Assembly: GCA_022768805.1 (NCBI GenBank) | Contig: JALELB010000023.1 | Location: 1-45,163, forward strand | Length of the DNA: 45,163 bases | Direction: 5' to 3' | Source of the DNA: Ruminococcus sp. | GTDB taxonomy: Bacteria; Bacillota; Clostridia; Oscillospirales; Ruminococcaceae | Shown: in pieces, positions 31,084 to 39,946 of the stretch | Numbering within the stretch: the stretch's first letter is position 1 | Layout of the letters: each line of letters begins with the position of its first letter | The notes under the pieces: generated by a model | Seen by the model: the letters and a program-made list of their open reading frames with translations, nothing else | Databases searched by the model: none | Told to the model about the DNA's origin: nothing | Made by a program: the position numbers and the translations under genes

Positions 31084-33309
31084 TTATCCCGTTTCCCTCT
31101 TGACCTGAGCCAGCAGCACGGTAATATCATCCGGTCTTCCGTCCGGTGCGCTGCGCTGTGCCCTGCAGCAGATTGCCTGGGCAGCCTGCTGCAAGGATCC
31201 CCCTGCCAGCAGCTTCTGCTTGACAAAGGCATACTCCGTATCCTCCACTCCGTCGGACATGAGCACAATCACGTCTGCATCCTCCAGCTGCAGCCGGGTC
31301 ACATGGGCCTCCGGCCTGCCCACGATGCCGATGGGAAAGGTGGGGGTCTGGTACATGGTCAGTACCTGTCCGTGCTGGATCAGGGTGGGAGCCGCCCCGT
31401 ATTTCACCAGCAGGGTCTCCCCGGTTTCCTGGGAGATCCGGGCGATGTCCAGCGTGGCAAAGGTTTCATCGGTGGATTTGGTCAGCATAATCTGGTTCAC
31501 CATATCCACCGCTGTCTGCATGGAAACCCCCATTTCAATCAGCCGCCGGAAATTGGACAGCACTAGCCTGGCGTCCAGGGATGCACGCCTGCCGGAGCCC
31601 ATTCCATCGGACAATACCACATACTGATAGCCATGTCCGTCGCAGAACTGGTCATAGGAATCTCCCGGCGGATCCTCATCCCGGGCACCGGACTGGGCTG
31701 CAAACACCGCCAGTCTGTAGGGAGGCCGTTCCCAGAGGCAGATCCGCACCTCCTCCCCTGCAAGCCTGCCCTCGGTATACTCCAGCTCCAGCCCCAATGC
31801 TCCGGACAGATATGACCGGACCGAGCCGCCATCCGGAGCAGTATCCGAAAAGGCGTACAGCTCCAGCGCCAGCCTGCCGGCAGCGGAACGGTATGCCACC
31901 ACGGTGTGCACCGGATACCCCTCCCGCTCCAGCAGCAGGGACACCTGCCGGGTCATGCTCCGGCTGTAGGACACGGCCAGCCGCTGTCCGGCGGTTTCCA
32001 GCAGTTCCTCCGTCAGTTCCATCTGAGAAAACAAAAAGTCCCGGGACTCTGCCAGCCGGGCGGACAGCATCCGGTGCAGAGCCGCCTGCCGCTGTGCCTG
32101 CTGCATATGTACCAGAAGCGTCTGTCCCCGGGCGCAGTCCTGCAGCTCCGGCGGAAGAGCCGTCCCCTCTCCGGATGCCACCTGCCGGAAGGCTTCCGCT
32201 GTCTGCTCGTACCGTTCCTCCCAGCAATCCAGGCGCCGGGAGCAGCTGCGGCACACCTCCTCGCAGACGCTCCGAGCAACGGTCTCCCGGCAGCTGCTGT
32301 GCTCCAGCATCCGGGAAATCTGCAAAGCATTCTGCCGCACCCCCGCAAGAGCATGGGCAAGATAATCCATCTGCACCGCAGCAAATCCCGCCGGTCCATG
32401 CTCCCCCTCCGGCTCCGGCAGCCATTCCTCCAGTATTTCACCCACCGGCAGGGTCAGATACAGCAGACAGCCGGCAGCCAGATTGACCAGCAGAATCAGG
32501 GCGGCGGCATCCGTCCCCAGCAGCAGCTGCCCTGCTCCCTGAATGGCCAGAAACAGCAGGCAGACCGTCCCCTTATGGAAGTCTGTGAAATAGCCGGCTG
32601 CCATACCGGACAAAGCAAGGAAGGCGGCAGCCTCCCCCAATGACCGGTCACAGAGCATCAGCCCGGCGGACGCCAGCACGCCGCATACCGTGCCCCCGGC
32701 AATGCCGTAGCGCTTTGCCCCATGGAGGATCACAAAGCCTGCAAGCATGATGCCCAGATTGCAGATCCACAGCTGGGCTGAGCCAAGGGCTCCCGTCAAC
32801 AGCAGGAAGCATACCCCGAAGGCACAGCCGTTTGGCTCGCTGTATGCACCGGCGGCAGGACGAAAGGCGGCCAGCGCCTCTCCGCCGAAGTATGCCGCCA
32901 CCCCGGACAGCACCGCCATGCACAGGTACAGCGCCAGATCCGCCAGATCGATGCCGCCCATGACGAAGAACACGCCGGCGGAGATGGCCAGCCCTGCTAC
33001 CGCCGCCAGTGCGTCCATGCCAGGAGATCTTCGCCGAGGCAGGAGGAAACCGGACAGCACAATCAGCACCAAAGCACAAAGCAGAACCGGAGAATCCCCC
33101 AGGATTCCCCGGGCCATACAGGCAAACAGGCTTCCTGCCAGCACCGCCACCCCCTGCAGGGGAGAAACCACCGCCGCCAGAGAAATCTGCAGGGGCGAAG
33201 CAAAGCCGCCGAACCGGGCAGCGGTCAGCAAAAAAGCGCTGACACCGGGCAGCAGCAGTGCTCCTGCCTGTCCCCGTGCCAGACGCTCCGTTGTACGTTC
33301 CTTGATCAT
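31084..33309 (-). CDS. spoIIE: Stage II sporulation protein E (SpoIIE), PP2C phosphatase
   Basis: Membrane-bound serine phosphatase that dephosphorylates SpoIIAA and so activates sigma-F in the forespore. The 741-residue protein has about ten hydrophobic segments in the first 300 residues, a central cysteine-containing region (EEVCRSCSRRLDCWEERYEQ), and a C-terminal PP2C domain (about 540-740). Metal-binding motifs are VVLSDGMGSG, IVLMSDGVED and GRPDDITVLL. I start at 33309 (MIKERTTERL), with AGGCGG upstream. The ORF to 33477 runs back over the end of rsmA and is not supported. It is downstream of rsmA on the same strand but has an extended -10 promoter in the 136-nt gap. Confidence 0.93.
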   Translation of the reverse strand: MIKERTTERLARGQAGALLLPGVSAFLLTAARFGGFASPLQISLAAVVSPLQGVAVLAGSLFACMARGILGDSPVLLCALVLIVLSGFLLPRRRSPGMDALAAVAGLAISAGVFFVMGGIDLADLALYLCMAVLSGVAAYFGGEALAAFRPAAGAYSEPNGCAFGVCFLLLTGALGSAQLWICNLGIMLAGFVILHGAKRYGIAGGTVCGVLASAGLMLCDRSLGEAAAFLALSGMAAGYFTDFHKGTVCLLFLAIQGAGQLLLGTDAAALILLVNLAAGCLLYLTLPVGEILEEWLPEPEGEHGPAGFAAVQMDYLAHALAGVRQNALQISRMLEHSSCRETVARSVCEEVCRSCSRRLDCWEERYEQTAEAFRQVASGEGTALPPELQDCARGQTLLVHMQQAQRQAALHRMLSARLAESRDFLFSQMELTEELLETAGQRLAVSYSRSMTRQVSLLLEREGYPVHTVVAYRSAAGRLALELYAFSDTAPDGGSVRSYLSGALGLELEYTEGRLAGEEVRICLWERPPYRLAVFAAQSGARDEDPPGDSYDQFCDGHGYQYVVLSDGMGSGRRASLDARLVLSNFRRLIEMGVSMQTAVDMVNQIMLTKSTDETFATLDIARISQETGETLLVKYGAAPTLIQHGQVLTMYQTPTFPIGIVGRPEAHVTRLQLEDADVIVLMSDGVEDTEYAFVKQKLLAGGSLQQAAQAICCRAQRSAPDGRPDDITVLLAQVKRETG

Positions 33310-33347
33310 ATGTATCCGCCTACTTTCTCCATCCGTTTGATAGAAAC

Positions 33348-33356
33348 AGTATAACA
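33348..33356 (-). promoter_or_regulatory. Extended -10 promoter of spoIIE
   Basis: TGTTATACT on the minus strand, about 39 nt upstream of the start codon; no good -35 is visible. Confidence 0.5.
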
Positions 33357-33445
33357 CAGGCGGCGGGCGGAATCCTGTCAGAAGCCCCTGTCCCTTTCCG
33401 GTTATTCCGGCAGGATCTCCATGGGAAATGCTGGGGCAATGAACA

Positions 33446-34303
33446 TTATGCCGGCTGCAGTGCCCGTGCCAGCGCAAACAGCTGTTCCATGCTCAGCTGC
33501 TCGATCCGGGCAGCCGGCTCCAGCCCTGCCTGCTCCAGGGCGGCATACACCGCCTGCTTGGAAAGCCCCAGCATGGAGGCAAGGCTGTTGGCAAGGGTTT
33601 TGCGCCGCTGGGAAAAGCCCGCCTTCACCATCCGGAAGAAGAACCCCTCATCCAGCCCCTCCGGCTGGGGATTGTGGTGGAGATCAATGCGGATTACCGC
33701 AGAATCCACATTGGGCGCCGGCATAAAGCTGCCCCGGGAAACCGGGAAAAGCTGCCGGGCCTCCCCATAGTAATGCACCCCCACCGTAATAGCGCCTGCT
33801 TCTCTGGTGCCTACCCGGGCGCAGAGGCGCTGTGCCGCCTCCTTCTGTACCATCACCGTAATGGAGGTCAGGGGCAGCCGGCTTTCCAGCAGCAGCATCA
33901 GAATCGGGGAGGTAATATAATAGGGCAGATTTGCGCATACTGCAACAGGACGGTCACCGAATTCCTCCCGCAGCAAAGCCGCCACATCCAGCTTCATGAT
34001 ATCCCCCAGCACAATCTTTACGTTGTCAAATTCCGCCAGAGTCTCATCCAATACCGGCAGCAGCCGCTGGTCAATTTCCACTGCCACCACCTTATCCGCC
34101 CGCTTGGCAAGCTCCGCCGTCAGCACGCCGAAGCCTGTGCCGATCTCCAGCACACCGAAGCCGGGCTTGGCGTTGCCCAGCTCTGCGATCCGGGGGCAGA
34201 CGGTGGGGTTGATGAGAAAATTCTGCCCCAGCCCCTTGGAAAAATGAAAGCCGTGCCGCCGGGCAAGCTCCTGCACCACTGAAATATTTGTCAGATTCTC
34301 CAT
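33446..34303 (-). CDS. rsmA: 16S rRNA dimethyladenosine transferase
   Basis: Methylates two adjacent adenines in helix 45 of 16S rRNA (KsgA/RsmA), a late step of small-subunit maturation. The 285-residue protein has the N-terminal KGLGQNFLINP, the SAM-binding VLEIGTGFGVLT, the VAVEID acidic loop, GDIMKLD and the catalytic NLPYYI motif. It also has FMPAPNVDSAVIRI and the C-terminal helical domain SQRRKTLANSL. Full length for the family. AAAGGAT lies somewhat far upstream of the ATG. It is divergent from the deaminase gene at 34406. Confidence 0.96.
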   Translation of the reverse strand: MENLTNISVVQELARRHGFHFSKGLGQNFLINPTVCPRIAELGNAKPGFGVLEIGTGFGVLTAELAKRADKVVAVEIDQRLLPVLDETLAEFDNVKIVLGDIMKLDVAALLREEFGDRPVAVCANLPYYITSPILMLLLESRLPLTSITVMVQKEAAQRLCARVGTREAGAITVGVHYYGEARQLFPVSRGSFMPAPNVDSAVIRIDLHHNPQPEGLDEGFFFRMVKAGFSQRRKTLANSLASMLGLSKQAVYAALEQAGLEPAARIEQLSMEQLFALARALQPA

Positions 34304-34336
34304 GCTATGAACATAATCCTTTCTCTGTAAGGTAAC

Positions 34337-34365
34337 TTGCTTTTTTCGCCTGGTTTTGCTATACT
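34337..34365 (+). promoter_or_regulatory. Promoter of the dCMP deaminase gene
   Basis: TTGCTT (34337-34342) and TATACT (34360-34365), 17-nt spacer. A weaker minus-strand pair (TTGCAA 34388-34383, TAGTAT 34366-34361) overlaps it and could serve rsmA. Confidence 0.65.
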
Positions 34366-34405
34366 ATATGTATCTGGCACAATTGCAATCAAGGAGGTTT
34401 TTCTG

Positions 34406-34894
34406 ATGCTTCGCCGTGATAAAATCAATTATTACCTGGATATTGCCGAAACCGTTCTGGAGCGCAGCACCTGCATCCGGCGCAAATTCGGCGCCATTAT
34501 CGTGAAACATGACGAAATCATTTCCACAGGCTATGTAGGGGCTCCCCGGGGCAGACAAAACTGCAATGACCTGAACTACTGCACCAGGGAGAAGCTGGGC
34601 ATCCCCAAGGGGCAGCGGTATGAGCTGTGCCGCTCGGTGCATGCGGAGCAGAATGCCATCCTGTCCGCCGCCAGGGCGGATATGATCGACGCCACCCTGT
34701 ACCTTGCCTGCCACGATGCCCGGACGGATCAGCTGGACGGAGAGGTGGAGCCCTGCTCCATGTGCAAGCGGCTTATCATCAACGCCGGCATCAAGCAGGT
34801 CATCGTCCGCCAGACCCGGGATACCTTCAAGACCTTTACGGTGTCCGACTGGGTGGAGCAGGACGAATCCCTCACCGGCAGCAACGGATACTAA
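34406..34894 (+). CDS. Deoxycytidylate deaminase
   Basis: Zinc enzyme that converts dCMP to dUMP, feeding thymidylate synthesis. The 162-residue protein has the cytidine/deoxycytidylate deaminase signature: HAEQNAI (zinc histidine and catalytic glutamate) and PCSMCKRLIINAGI (two zinc cysteines). The N-terminal RRDKINYYLDIAETVLERSTC and GAPRGRQNC are typical of the ComEB/dCMP deaminase branch. The start at 34406 follows AAGGAGG at 34391-34397; the frame opening at 34337 covers the promoter. It is monocistronic. Confidence 0.93.
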   Translation: MLRRDKINYYLDIAETVLERSTCIRRKFGAIIVKHDEIISTGYVGAPRGRQNCNDLNYCTREKLGIPKGQRYELCRSVHAEQNAILSAARADMIDATLYLACHDARTDQLDGEVEPCSMCKRLIINAGIKQVIVRQTRDTFKTFTVSDWVEQDESLTGSNGY

Positions 34895-34971
34895 GGCGTA
34901 AGCCGGCGCTTCCCTCATAGTATACCATTTTTGCGCCGGATAGTCAAAGATTTTTGTGCGGCAATGCCGAA

Positions 34972-35000
34972 TTGACAGACGCATAATTTTATGCTATATT
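34972..35000 (+). promoter_or_regulatory. Promoter of pflBA
   Basis: TTGACA (34972-34977) and TATATT (34995-35000) with a 17-nt spacer. Confidence 0.82.
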
Positions 35001-35011
35001 GAATATAGCAA

Positions 35012-35056
35012 ATGTTGTGGTTTTCCCCGTATATCCGCCGGAAATCTACACAACAT
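35012..35056 (+). promoter_or_regulatory. Inverted repeat in the pfl leader
   Basis: ATGTTGTG (35012-35019) pairs perfectly with CACAACAT (35049-35056), with an inner TTTCC/GGAAA pairing. It lies in the roughly 100-nt leader. The spacing is too wide for a Rex operator, so an RNA structure is more likely. Confidence 0.5.
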
Positions 35057-35103
35057 ATTGATATTGCAACGCTACAATCCGTTTATGGAACGAGGAGGAA
35101 GCC

Positions 35104-37317
35104 ATGAATTTCAAAAGCGGCATCTGGGACAGAGAAATCAACCTGCGGGATTTTATCGTCAGAAACTATACCCCCTATGACGGGGACGACAGCTTTCTTG
35201 CGCCCCCCACAGCCCGTACAAAGGCGCTGTGGGACAAGGTGCTGGCCCTGCTGGAGCAGGAACGGAAGGCGGGGGGCGTGCTGGACATTGACGAGCACAC
35301 CATTTCCACCATCACCTCCCACAAGTGCGGCTACATCGACAAGGAACTGGAAACCATTGTGGGACTCCAGACAGACGCACCCCTGAAGCGTGCCATCATG
35401 CCCTTTGGCGGCATCCGTATGGTGCGCAACTCCCTGGAGGCCTACGGCAGGGAGCTGCCCCCGGATATTGAAAACGTGTTCAAGTACCGGAAGACCCACA
35501 ACGACGGGGTATTTGACGTTTATACCGACGATATGAAGCGTGCCCGGCATACGGGCATTATCACTGGCCTGCCGGATGCCTACGGCAGAGGACGGATTAT
35601 CGGCGACTACCGGCGGATTCCGCTGTACGGGGTGGACCGGCTCATCGAGGACAAGCTGGCAGCCAAGAAGGCCCACGATGCGGAGCCCATGTACGGGGAC
35701 ACCGTGCGGAATCTGGAGGAAATGGCCGAGCAGATCAAGGCGCTGAAGGAACTCAAACAGATGGCGGCAGAGTACGGCTTTGATATTTCCCGGCCGGCGG
35801 AAAATACCCAGGAGGCCATCCAGTGGCTGTACTTCGGCTATCTGGCAGCCATCAAGGAGCAGAACGGCGCAGCCATGTCCTTAGGGCGGGTTTCCACCTT
35901 CCTGGACATCTACGCCCAGGAGGATCTGAAAAACGGCACCTTTACCGAGGAGCAGATCCAGGAGCTGGTGGATCACTTCATCATGAAGCTGCGGATGGTG
36001 CGCTTCCTGCGGACCCCTGCCTACGATGAGCTGTTCTCCGGGGATCCCACCTGGGTGACGGAATCCATCGGCGGCATGTGCGAGGACGGCAGACACATGG
36101 TCACCAAGATGAGCTACCGGTTCCTGCATACTCTGGTGAATCTGGGACCTGCGCCGGAGCCGAATCTCACGGTGCTGTGGAGTCACAAGCTGCCGGAGAA
36201 TTTCAAGAAATTCTGTGCCCGGATCTCCATCAGCACCTCCTCCATTCAGTATGAAAACGACGAGCTGATGCGGGAGTGCTTCGGGGACGATTACGGCATC
36301 GCCTGCTGCGTTTCGGCAATGCCCATCGGCAAGCAGATGCAGTTCTTCGGGGCAAGAGCAAATCTGGCAAAGGCGCTGCTGTATGCCATCAACGACGGCC
36401 GGGACGAACGGTACGGAGACCAGCTCTGCAAGGGCGTGGGACAGGTGCCGGATGGTCCCCTCCAGTTTGACGATGTGTACAGCCGGTTTGAGTATGTGTG
36501 CGAATGGCTCACCAAGCTCTATATCAACACCCTGAACATCATCCACTTCATGCACGACAAATACTGCTACGAGCGGCTGCAGATGGCCCTCCACGACGAG
36601 AATATCATCCGCACCTCCGCCTGCGGCCTTGCCGGGCTTTCCGTGGTGGTGGACAGCCTGTCCGCCATCAAGTATGCCAAGGTAACTCCCATCCGGAACG
36701 AAGAGGGCATCGCCACGGACTTTACCATTGAGGGGGATTACCCCAAGTTCGGCAACAATGATCCGAGAGTGGACGAGCTGGCCACCATGGTGGTGGAGCG
36801 CTTTATGAAGCGCCTGTCCCGCCGGAGAACCTACCGGAATTCCATCCCCACCATGTCCATCCTCACCATTACCTCCAACGTGGTTTACGGCAAGAAAACC
36901 GGCTCCACCCCGGACGGCAGAAAGGCGGGGGAGCCCTTTGCCCCCGGTGCAAATCCCATGCACGGCCGGGATACCAACGGCTGCATTGCCTCCATGCTGT
37001 CCGTGTCCAAGATTCCCTACACCTACGCAGAGGACGGCATTTCCTATACCTTCTCCATTATCCCGGATGCACTGGGCAAAGATGAGGAGGACAAGGAGAA
37101 CAACCTGGTATCCCTGCTGGACGGCTATACCCGGGAGCACGGGCACCATATGAACGTAAACGTAATGAACCGGGAAACTCTGATAGACGCTATGGATCAC
37201 CCGGAGCTGTACCCCCAGCTCACCATCCGGGTCAGCGGCTATGCAGTCAACTTCATCAAACTCACCCGGGAGCAGCAGCTTGATGTGATTCACCGCACCT
37301 TCCACACCCGGATGTAA
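35104..37317 (+). CDS. pflB: Formate C-acetyltransferase (pyruvate formate-lyase)
   Basis: Glycyl-radical enzyme that splits pyruvate with CoA into acetyl-CoA and formate during anaerobic sugar fermentation. The 737-residue protein is of normal length. The catalytic cysteine pair C401-C402 lies in IACCVSAM and the radical glycine G712 in RVSGYAVNF near the C-terminus. Other family blocks are [33 protein letters not shown] and [26 protein letters not shown] precedes the ATG. The activase gene follows 21 nt after the stop. Confidence 0.98.
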   Translation: MNFKSGIWDREINLRDFIVRNYTPYDGDDSFLAPPTARTKALWDKVLALLEQERKAGGVLDIDEHTISTITSHKCGYIDKELETIVGLQTDAPLKRAIMPFGGIRMVRNSLEAYGRELPPDIENVFKYRKTHNDGVFDVYTDDMKRARHTGIITGLPDAYGRGRIIGDYRRIPLYGVDRLIEDKLAAKKAHDAEPMYGDTVRNLEEMAEQIKALKELKQMAAEYGFDISRPAENTQEAIQWLYFGYLAAIKEQNGAAMSLGRVSTFLDIYAQEDLKNGTFTEEQIQELVDHFIMKLRMVRFLRTPAYDELFSGDPTWVTESIGGMCEDGRHMVTKMSYRFLHTLVNLGPAPEPNLTVLWSHKLPENFKKFCARISISTSSIQYENDELMRECFGDDYGIACCVSAMPIGKQMQFFGARANLAKALLYAINDGRDERYGDQLCKGVGQVPDGPLQFDDVYSRFEYVCEWLTKLYINTLNIIHFMHDKYCYERLQMALHDENIIRTSACGLAGLSVVVDSLSAIKYAKVTPIRNEEGIATDFTIEGDYPKFGNNDPRVDELATMVVERFMKRLSRRRTYRNSIPTMSILTITSNVVYGKKTGSTPDGRKAGEPFAPGANPMHGRDTNGCIASMLSVSKIPYTYAEDGISYTFSIIPDALGKDEEDKENNLVSLLDGYTREHGHHMNVNVMNRETLIDAMDHPELYPQLTIRVSGYAVNFIKLTREQQLDVIHRTFHTRM

Positions 37318-37338
37318 TCCCGGAAGGAGGACAAGGCA

Positions 37339-38064
37339 ATGACCACCGGTTATCTGCATTCTCTGGAGAGCTTCGGCGCAGTGGACGGGCCCGGCATCCG
37401 CTTTGTGGTGTTTCTGTCCGGCTGCCCGCTCCGGTGCCTGTACTGTCACAATCCGGATACCTGGGTGCAGAAGCAGACCCTGTGCATGACGCCTCCGGAG
37501 GTCATGGAGAAAATCCGCAGTGAGCGCAGCTTCCTGCTCCGGGGGGGAGTCACCCTTTCCGGAGGAGAGCCCCTGATGCAGGCGGAATTCTGTGCGGAGC
37601 TGCTGACCCTTTGCCGGCAGGAGGGCTTCCACACCGCCATCGACACCAGCGGTGCCATCCCCCTGGAGCAGTCCCGGCATGCCATTGACCTGGCGGATAT
37701 GCTGCTGCTGGACATCAAGGATATTGACCCGGAGGATTGCCGGACGCTGACGGGAAAAACCAACGAAAACGCCCTTGCCACTCTAGATTACTGTGAGCAG
37801 ACCGGAAAGGATGTGTGGATCCGGCATGTGCTGGTACCCGGCTACACCCTGAACCCGGACAAGCTGCAGCGGCTGGCGGACAAGCTGTCCCGGTACAGCT
37901 GCGTGAAGCGGGTGGATCTGCTCCCCTACCACACCATGGGGCTGTACAAGTGGGAGTCCCTTGGGCTGACCTGCAAGCTGGCGGATACGCCAACGCCCAC
38001 TGCCGAAGAAATCGCCATGGCAAATGCGTACTTCACCAAGTGGAAAACCCCTGCTGCGGAATAA
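37339..38064 (+). CDS. pflA: Pyruvate formate-lyase activating enzyme
   Basis: Radical SAM enzyme that installs the glycyl radical on PflB. The 241-residue protein has the [4Fe-4S] motif CPLRCLYC (C29, C33, C36), GGVTLSGGEPLMQ for SAM binding, and IDTSGAIP. It ends in TKWKTPAAE. AAGGAGGACAAGGCA precedes the ATG. The last codons and the stop form the left arm and loop of the operon terminator, a compact arrangement. Confidence 0.97.
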   Translation: MTTGYLHSLESFGAVDGPGIRFVVFLSGCPLRCLYCHNPDTWVQKQTLCMTPPEVMEKIRSERSFLLRGGVTLSGGEPLMQAEFCAELLTLCRQEGFHTAIDTSGAIPLEQSRHAIDLADMLLLDIKDIDPEDCRTLTGKTNENALATLDYCEQTGKDVWIRHVLVPGYTLNPDKLQRLADKLSRYSCVKRVDLLPYHTMGLYKWESLGLTCKLADTPTPTAEEIAMANAYFTKWKTPAAE

Positions 38065-38082
38065 CCGCAGCAGGGGTTCTTT
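38046..38082 (+). terminator. Terminator of pflBA, probably bidirectional
   Basis: A perfect 14-bp stem (38046-38059 with 38065-38078) around AATAA, followed by CTTTT. The loop contains the pflA stop codon. On the minus strand TTTTCC follows, so it may also end the convergent UPF0210 transcript. Confidence 0.93.
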
Positions 38083-38094
38083 TGCGTATAAAGA

Positions 38095-39453
38095 TCAGTT
38101 CTTGATGCTGTGCATGGGTGCCGGAATCCGTCCGCCCCGGGAAATGAACTTTGCCGGAGACTTCCGGTTGATCTGCATAATGGGGCCGCTGCCGAACAGA
38201 CCGCCAAACTCCAGGATTTCCCCTTCCTTCTTGCCGATTGCCGGAATCAGCCGCACCGCCGTGGTCTTGTTGTTGACCATGCCGATGGCAGCCTCGTCTG
38301 CGATAATGGCAGAAATGGTTTCCGCCGGAGTATCCCCGGGCACTACCACCATATCCAGACCCACGGAGCATACCGCAGTCATTGCCTCCAGTTTTTCCAG
38401 CCGCAAAGTGCCGTTTTCAGCGGCTGCGATCATGCCTGCATCCTCGGACACGGGAATGAATGCGCCGGACAGACCGCCTACGTTGGAGGATGCCATAACG
38501 CCGCCCTTTTTCACAGCGTCATTCAGCAGCGCCAAAGCCGCCGTGGTGCCGTGGGTGCCGCAGCACTCCAGGCCGATCTCCTCCAGAATGTGGGCAACGC
38601 TGTCTCCCACTGCCGGCGTAGGCGCCAGGGACAGATCCACGATGCCGAAGGGCACATCCAGCATCTTGGAGGCCCGTGCCCCCACCAGCTGCCCCATCCG
38701 GGTAATCTTGAAGGCGGTCTTTTTGATGATATCCGCAATTTCGTTGATGCTGGCGTCAGGATACTTGCTCAGGGCAGCCCGGACAACGCCGGGGCCGGAT
38801 ACGCCCACGTTGATGACGCAGTCCGGCTCCCCCACCCCATGGAAAGCGCCGGCCATAAAGGGGTTATCCTCCGGCGCATTGCACAGCACCACCAGCTTGG
38901 AGGGACCCACACACTGCCGGTCAGCCGTCAGCTCTGCGGACTGGCGGATGATGCCGCCCATCAGGGCCACTGCGTCCATGTTGATGCCCGCCTTGCTGGA
39001 GCCAACGTTCACAGAGGAGCACAGGTTGGTGGTTACGTCCAGCGCCTCCGGGATGGAACGGATCAGCTCCAGATCCCCGGCGGAAAAGCCCTTCTGTACC
39101 AGTGCGGAATAGCCCCCGATAAAGTTCACGCCGCAGGCATCCGCCGCCTTCTGCAGTGCCTTTGCAAATTTCACCGGATCTCCTCCCTTGCAGGCTCCGC
39201 AGAGCATGGCAATGGGGGTTACGGAAATCCGCTTGTTGATGATGGGAATGCCGTACTCGGTTTCAATCTGCTGCCCCACGGACACCAGATTCTTTGCCCG
39301 GGTGGTAATCTTTTCATACACCTTTTCACAGGCACGGTCAATGTCCGGATCAATGCAGTCCAGCAGGGAGATGCCCATGGTAATGGTGCGGATATCCAGG
39401 CACTCGTCCTGGATCATGCGGATGGTTTCCAGAATATCATATACATTCAGCAT
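38095..39453 (-). CDS. UPF0210 (DUF711, PFL-like fold) protein
   Basis: A 452-residue conserved protein of unknown function, often labelled PFL family because its fold resembles pyruvate formate-lyase. It begins [20 protein letters not shown] and shows [23 protein letters not shown], the [20 protein letters not shown] block, [27 protein letters not shown] and the C-terminal [12 protein letters not shown]. It does not have a canonical RVxG glycyl-radical motif. AAAGGAC precedes the start. It follows the ACT-domain gene by 18 nt; this pairing is widely conserved in Firmicutes (from memory). It is convergent with true pflBA. Confidence 0.92.
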   Translation of the reverse strand: MLNVYDILETIRMIQDECLDIRTITMGISLLDCIDPDIDRACEKVYEKITTRAKNLVSVGQQIETEYGIPIINKRISVTPIAMLCGACKGGDPVKFAKALQKAADACGVNFIGGYSALVQKGFSAGDLELIRSIPEALDVTTNLCSSVNVGSSKAGINMDAVALMGGIIRQSAELTADRQCVGPSKLVVLCNAPEDNPFMAGAFHGVGEPDCVINVGVSGPGVVRAALSKYPDASINEIADIIKKTAFKITRMGQLVGARASKMLDVPFGIVDLSLAPTPAVGDSVAHILEEIGLECCGTHGTTAALALLNDAVKKGGVMASSNVGGLSGAFIPVSEDAGMIAAAENGTLRLEKLEAMTAVCSVGLDMVVVPGDTPAETISAIIADEAAIGMVNNKTTAVRLIPAIGKKEGEILEFGGLFGSGPIMQINRKSPAKFISRGGRIPAPMHSIKN

Positions 39454-39471
39454 ATCAGCAGTCCTTTCCGA

Positions 39472-39741
39472 TCAGATCCGGTGCATGGAGTTGAAAATAT
39501 CTTCGTGCATGGTGTGAATGGACAGCCCAAGCTCCTGGCCCAGCTGATTCATCCGGTCGGACAGCACGGCAAAGTCCGTGTTCAGTGCGGAAATATCCAC
39601 CAGCATAATCATGGCGAACATATCCTGCAGCACGCTCTGGGTTACTTCAATGACATTTGCCCGGTACTCGGCGCAGATGCCGCTGACCCGATGCAGAATG
39701 CCCACATTGTCTTTTCCGATTACAGTGATTACAGCTCTCAT
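39472..39741 (-). CDS. ACT domain protein, UPF0237 family
   Basis: An 89-residue single ACT domain, expected to bind a small ligand, often an amino acid. The protein has the beta-alpha-beta start MRAVITVIGKDNVGILHRVS, then ANVIEVTQSVLQDMFAMIMLVDIS. CTGGAGGAT precedes the ATG. It is co-transcribed with UPF0210, so it may regulate that protein (inference). The ligand is unknown. Confidence 0.93.
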   Translation of the reverse strand: MRAVITVIGKDNVGILHRVSGICAEYRANVIEVTQSVLQDMFAMIMLVDISALNTDFAVLSDRMNQLGQELGLSIHTMHEDIFNSMHRI

Positions 39742-39796
39742 ATGTAAATCCTCCAGATTTCAATTCGATCAGCCCGCAGGCATGACGCTCTGTATA

Positions 39797-39805
39797 AGTA
39801 TAACA
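39797..39805 (-). promoter_or_regulatory. Extended -10 promoter of the ACT/UPF0210 pair
   Basis: TGTTATACT on the minus strand 56 nt before the start codon; it shares the 12-mer CTGTGTTATACT with the spoIIE upstream region. Confidence 0.5.
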
Positions 39806-39899
39806 CAGATTCCCGCAAAAAGAAAGCCCTTTGCACAATTTTTCATGAATCCCGGGAAGCAATTTTTTTCTGCTGCTACTTTTCCTTTCCGCAAATATG

Positions 39900-39908
39900 T
39901 GATATAAT
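39900..39908 (+). promoter_or_regulatory. Extended -10 promoter of the hisJ operon
   Basis: TGATATAAT, 39 nt before the hisJ start codon, with only a weak T-rich -35 region. Confidence 0.6.
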
Positions 39909-39946
39909 AGAGGAAACCCACACTATGTAAAAAGGAAGAGAATGCA

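Noticed and set aside
34978-35056. A Rex operator before pflB
   Set aside because: TTGTG and CACAA are present but about 30 nt apart instead of about 8 nt.
38110-39747. A 545-codon plus-strand frame
   Set aside because: Shadow of UPF0210 and the ACT gene; no ribosome-binding site and no recognisable motif.
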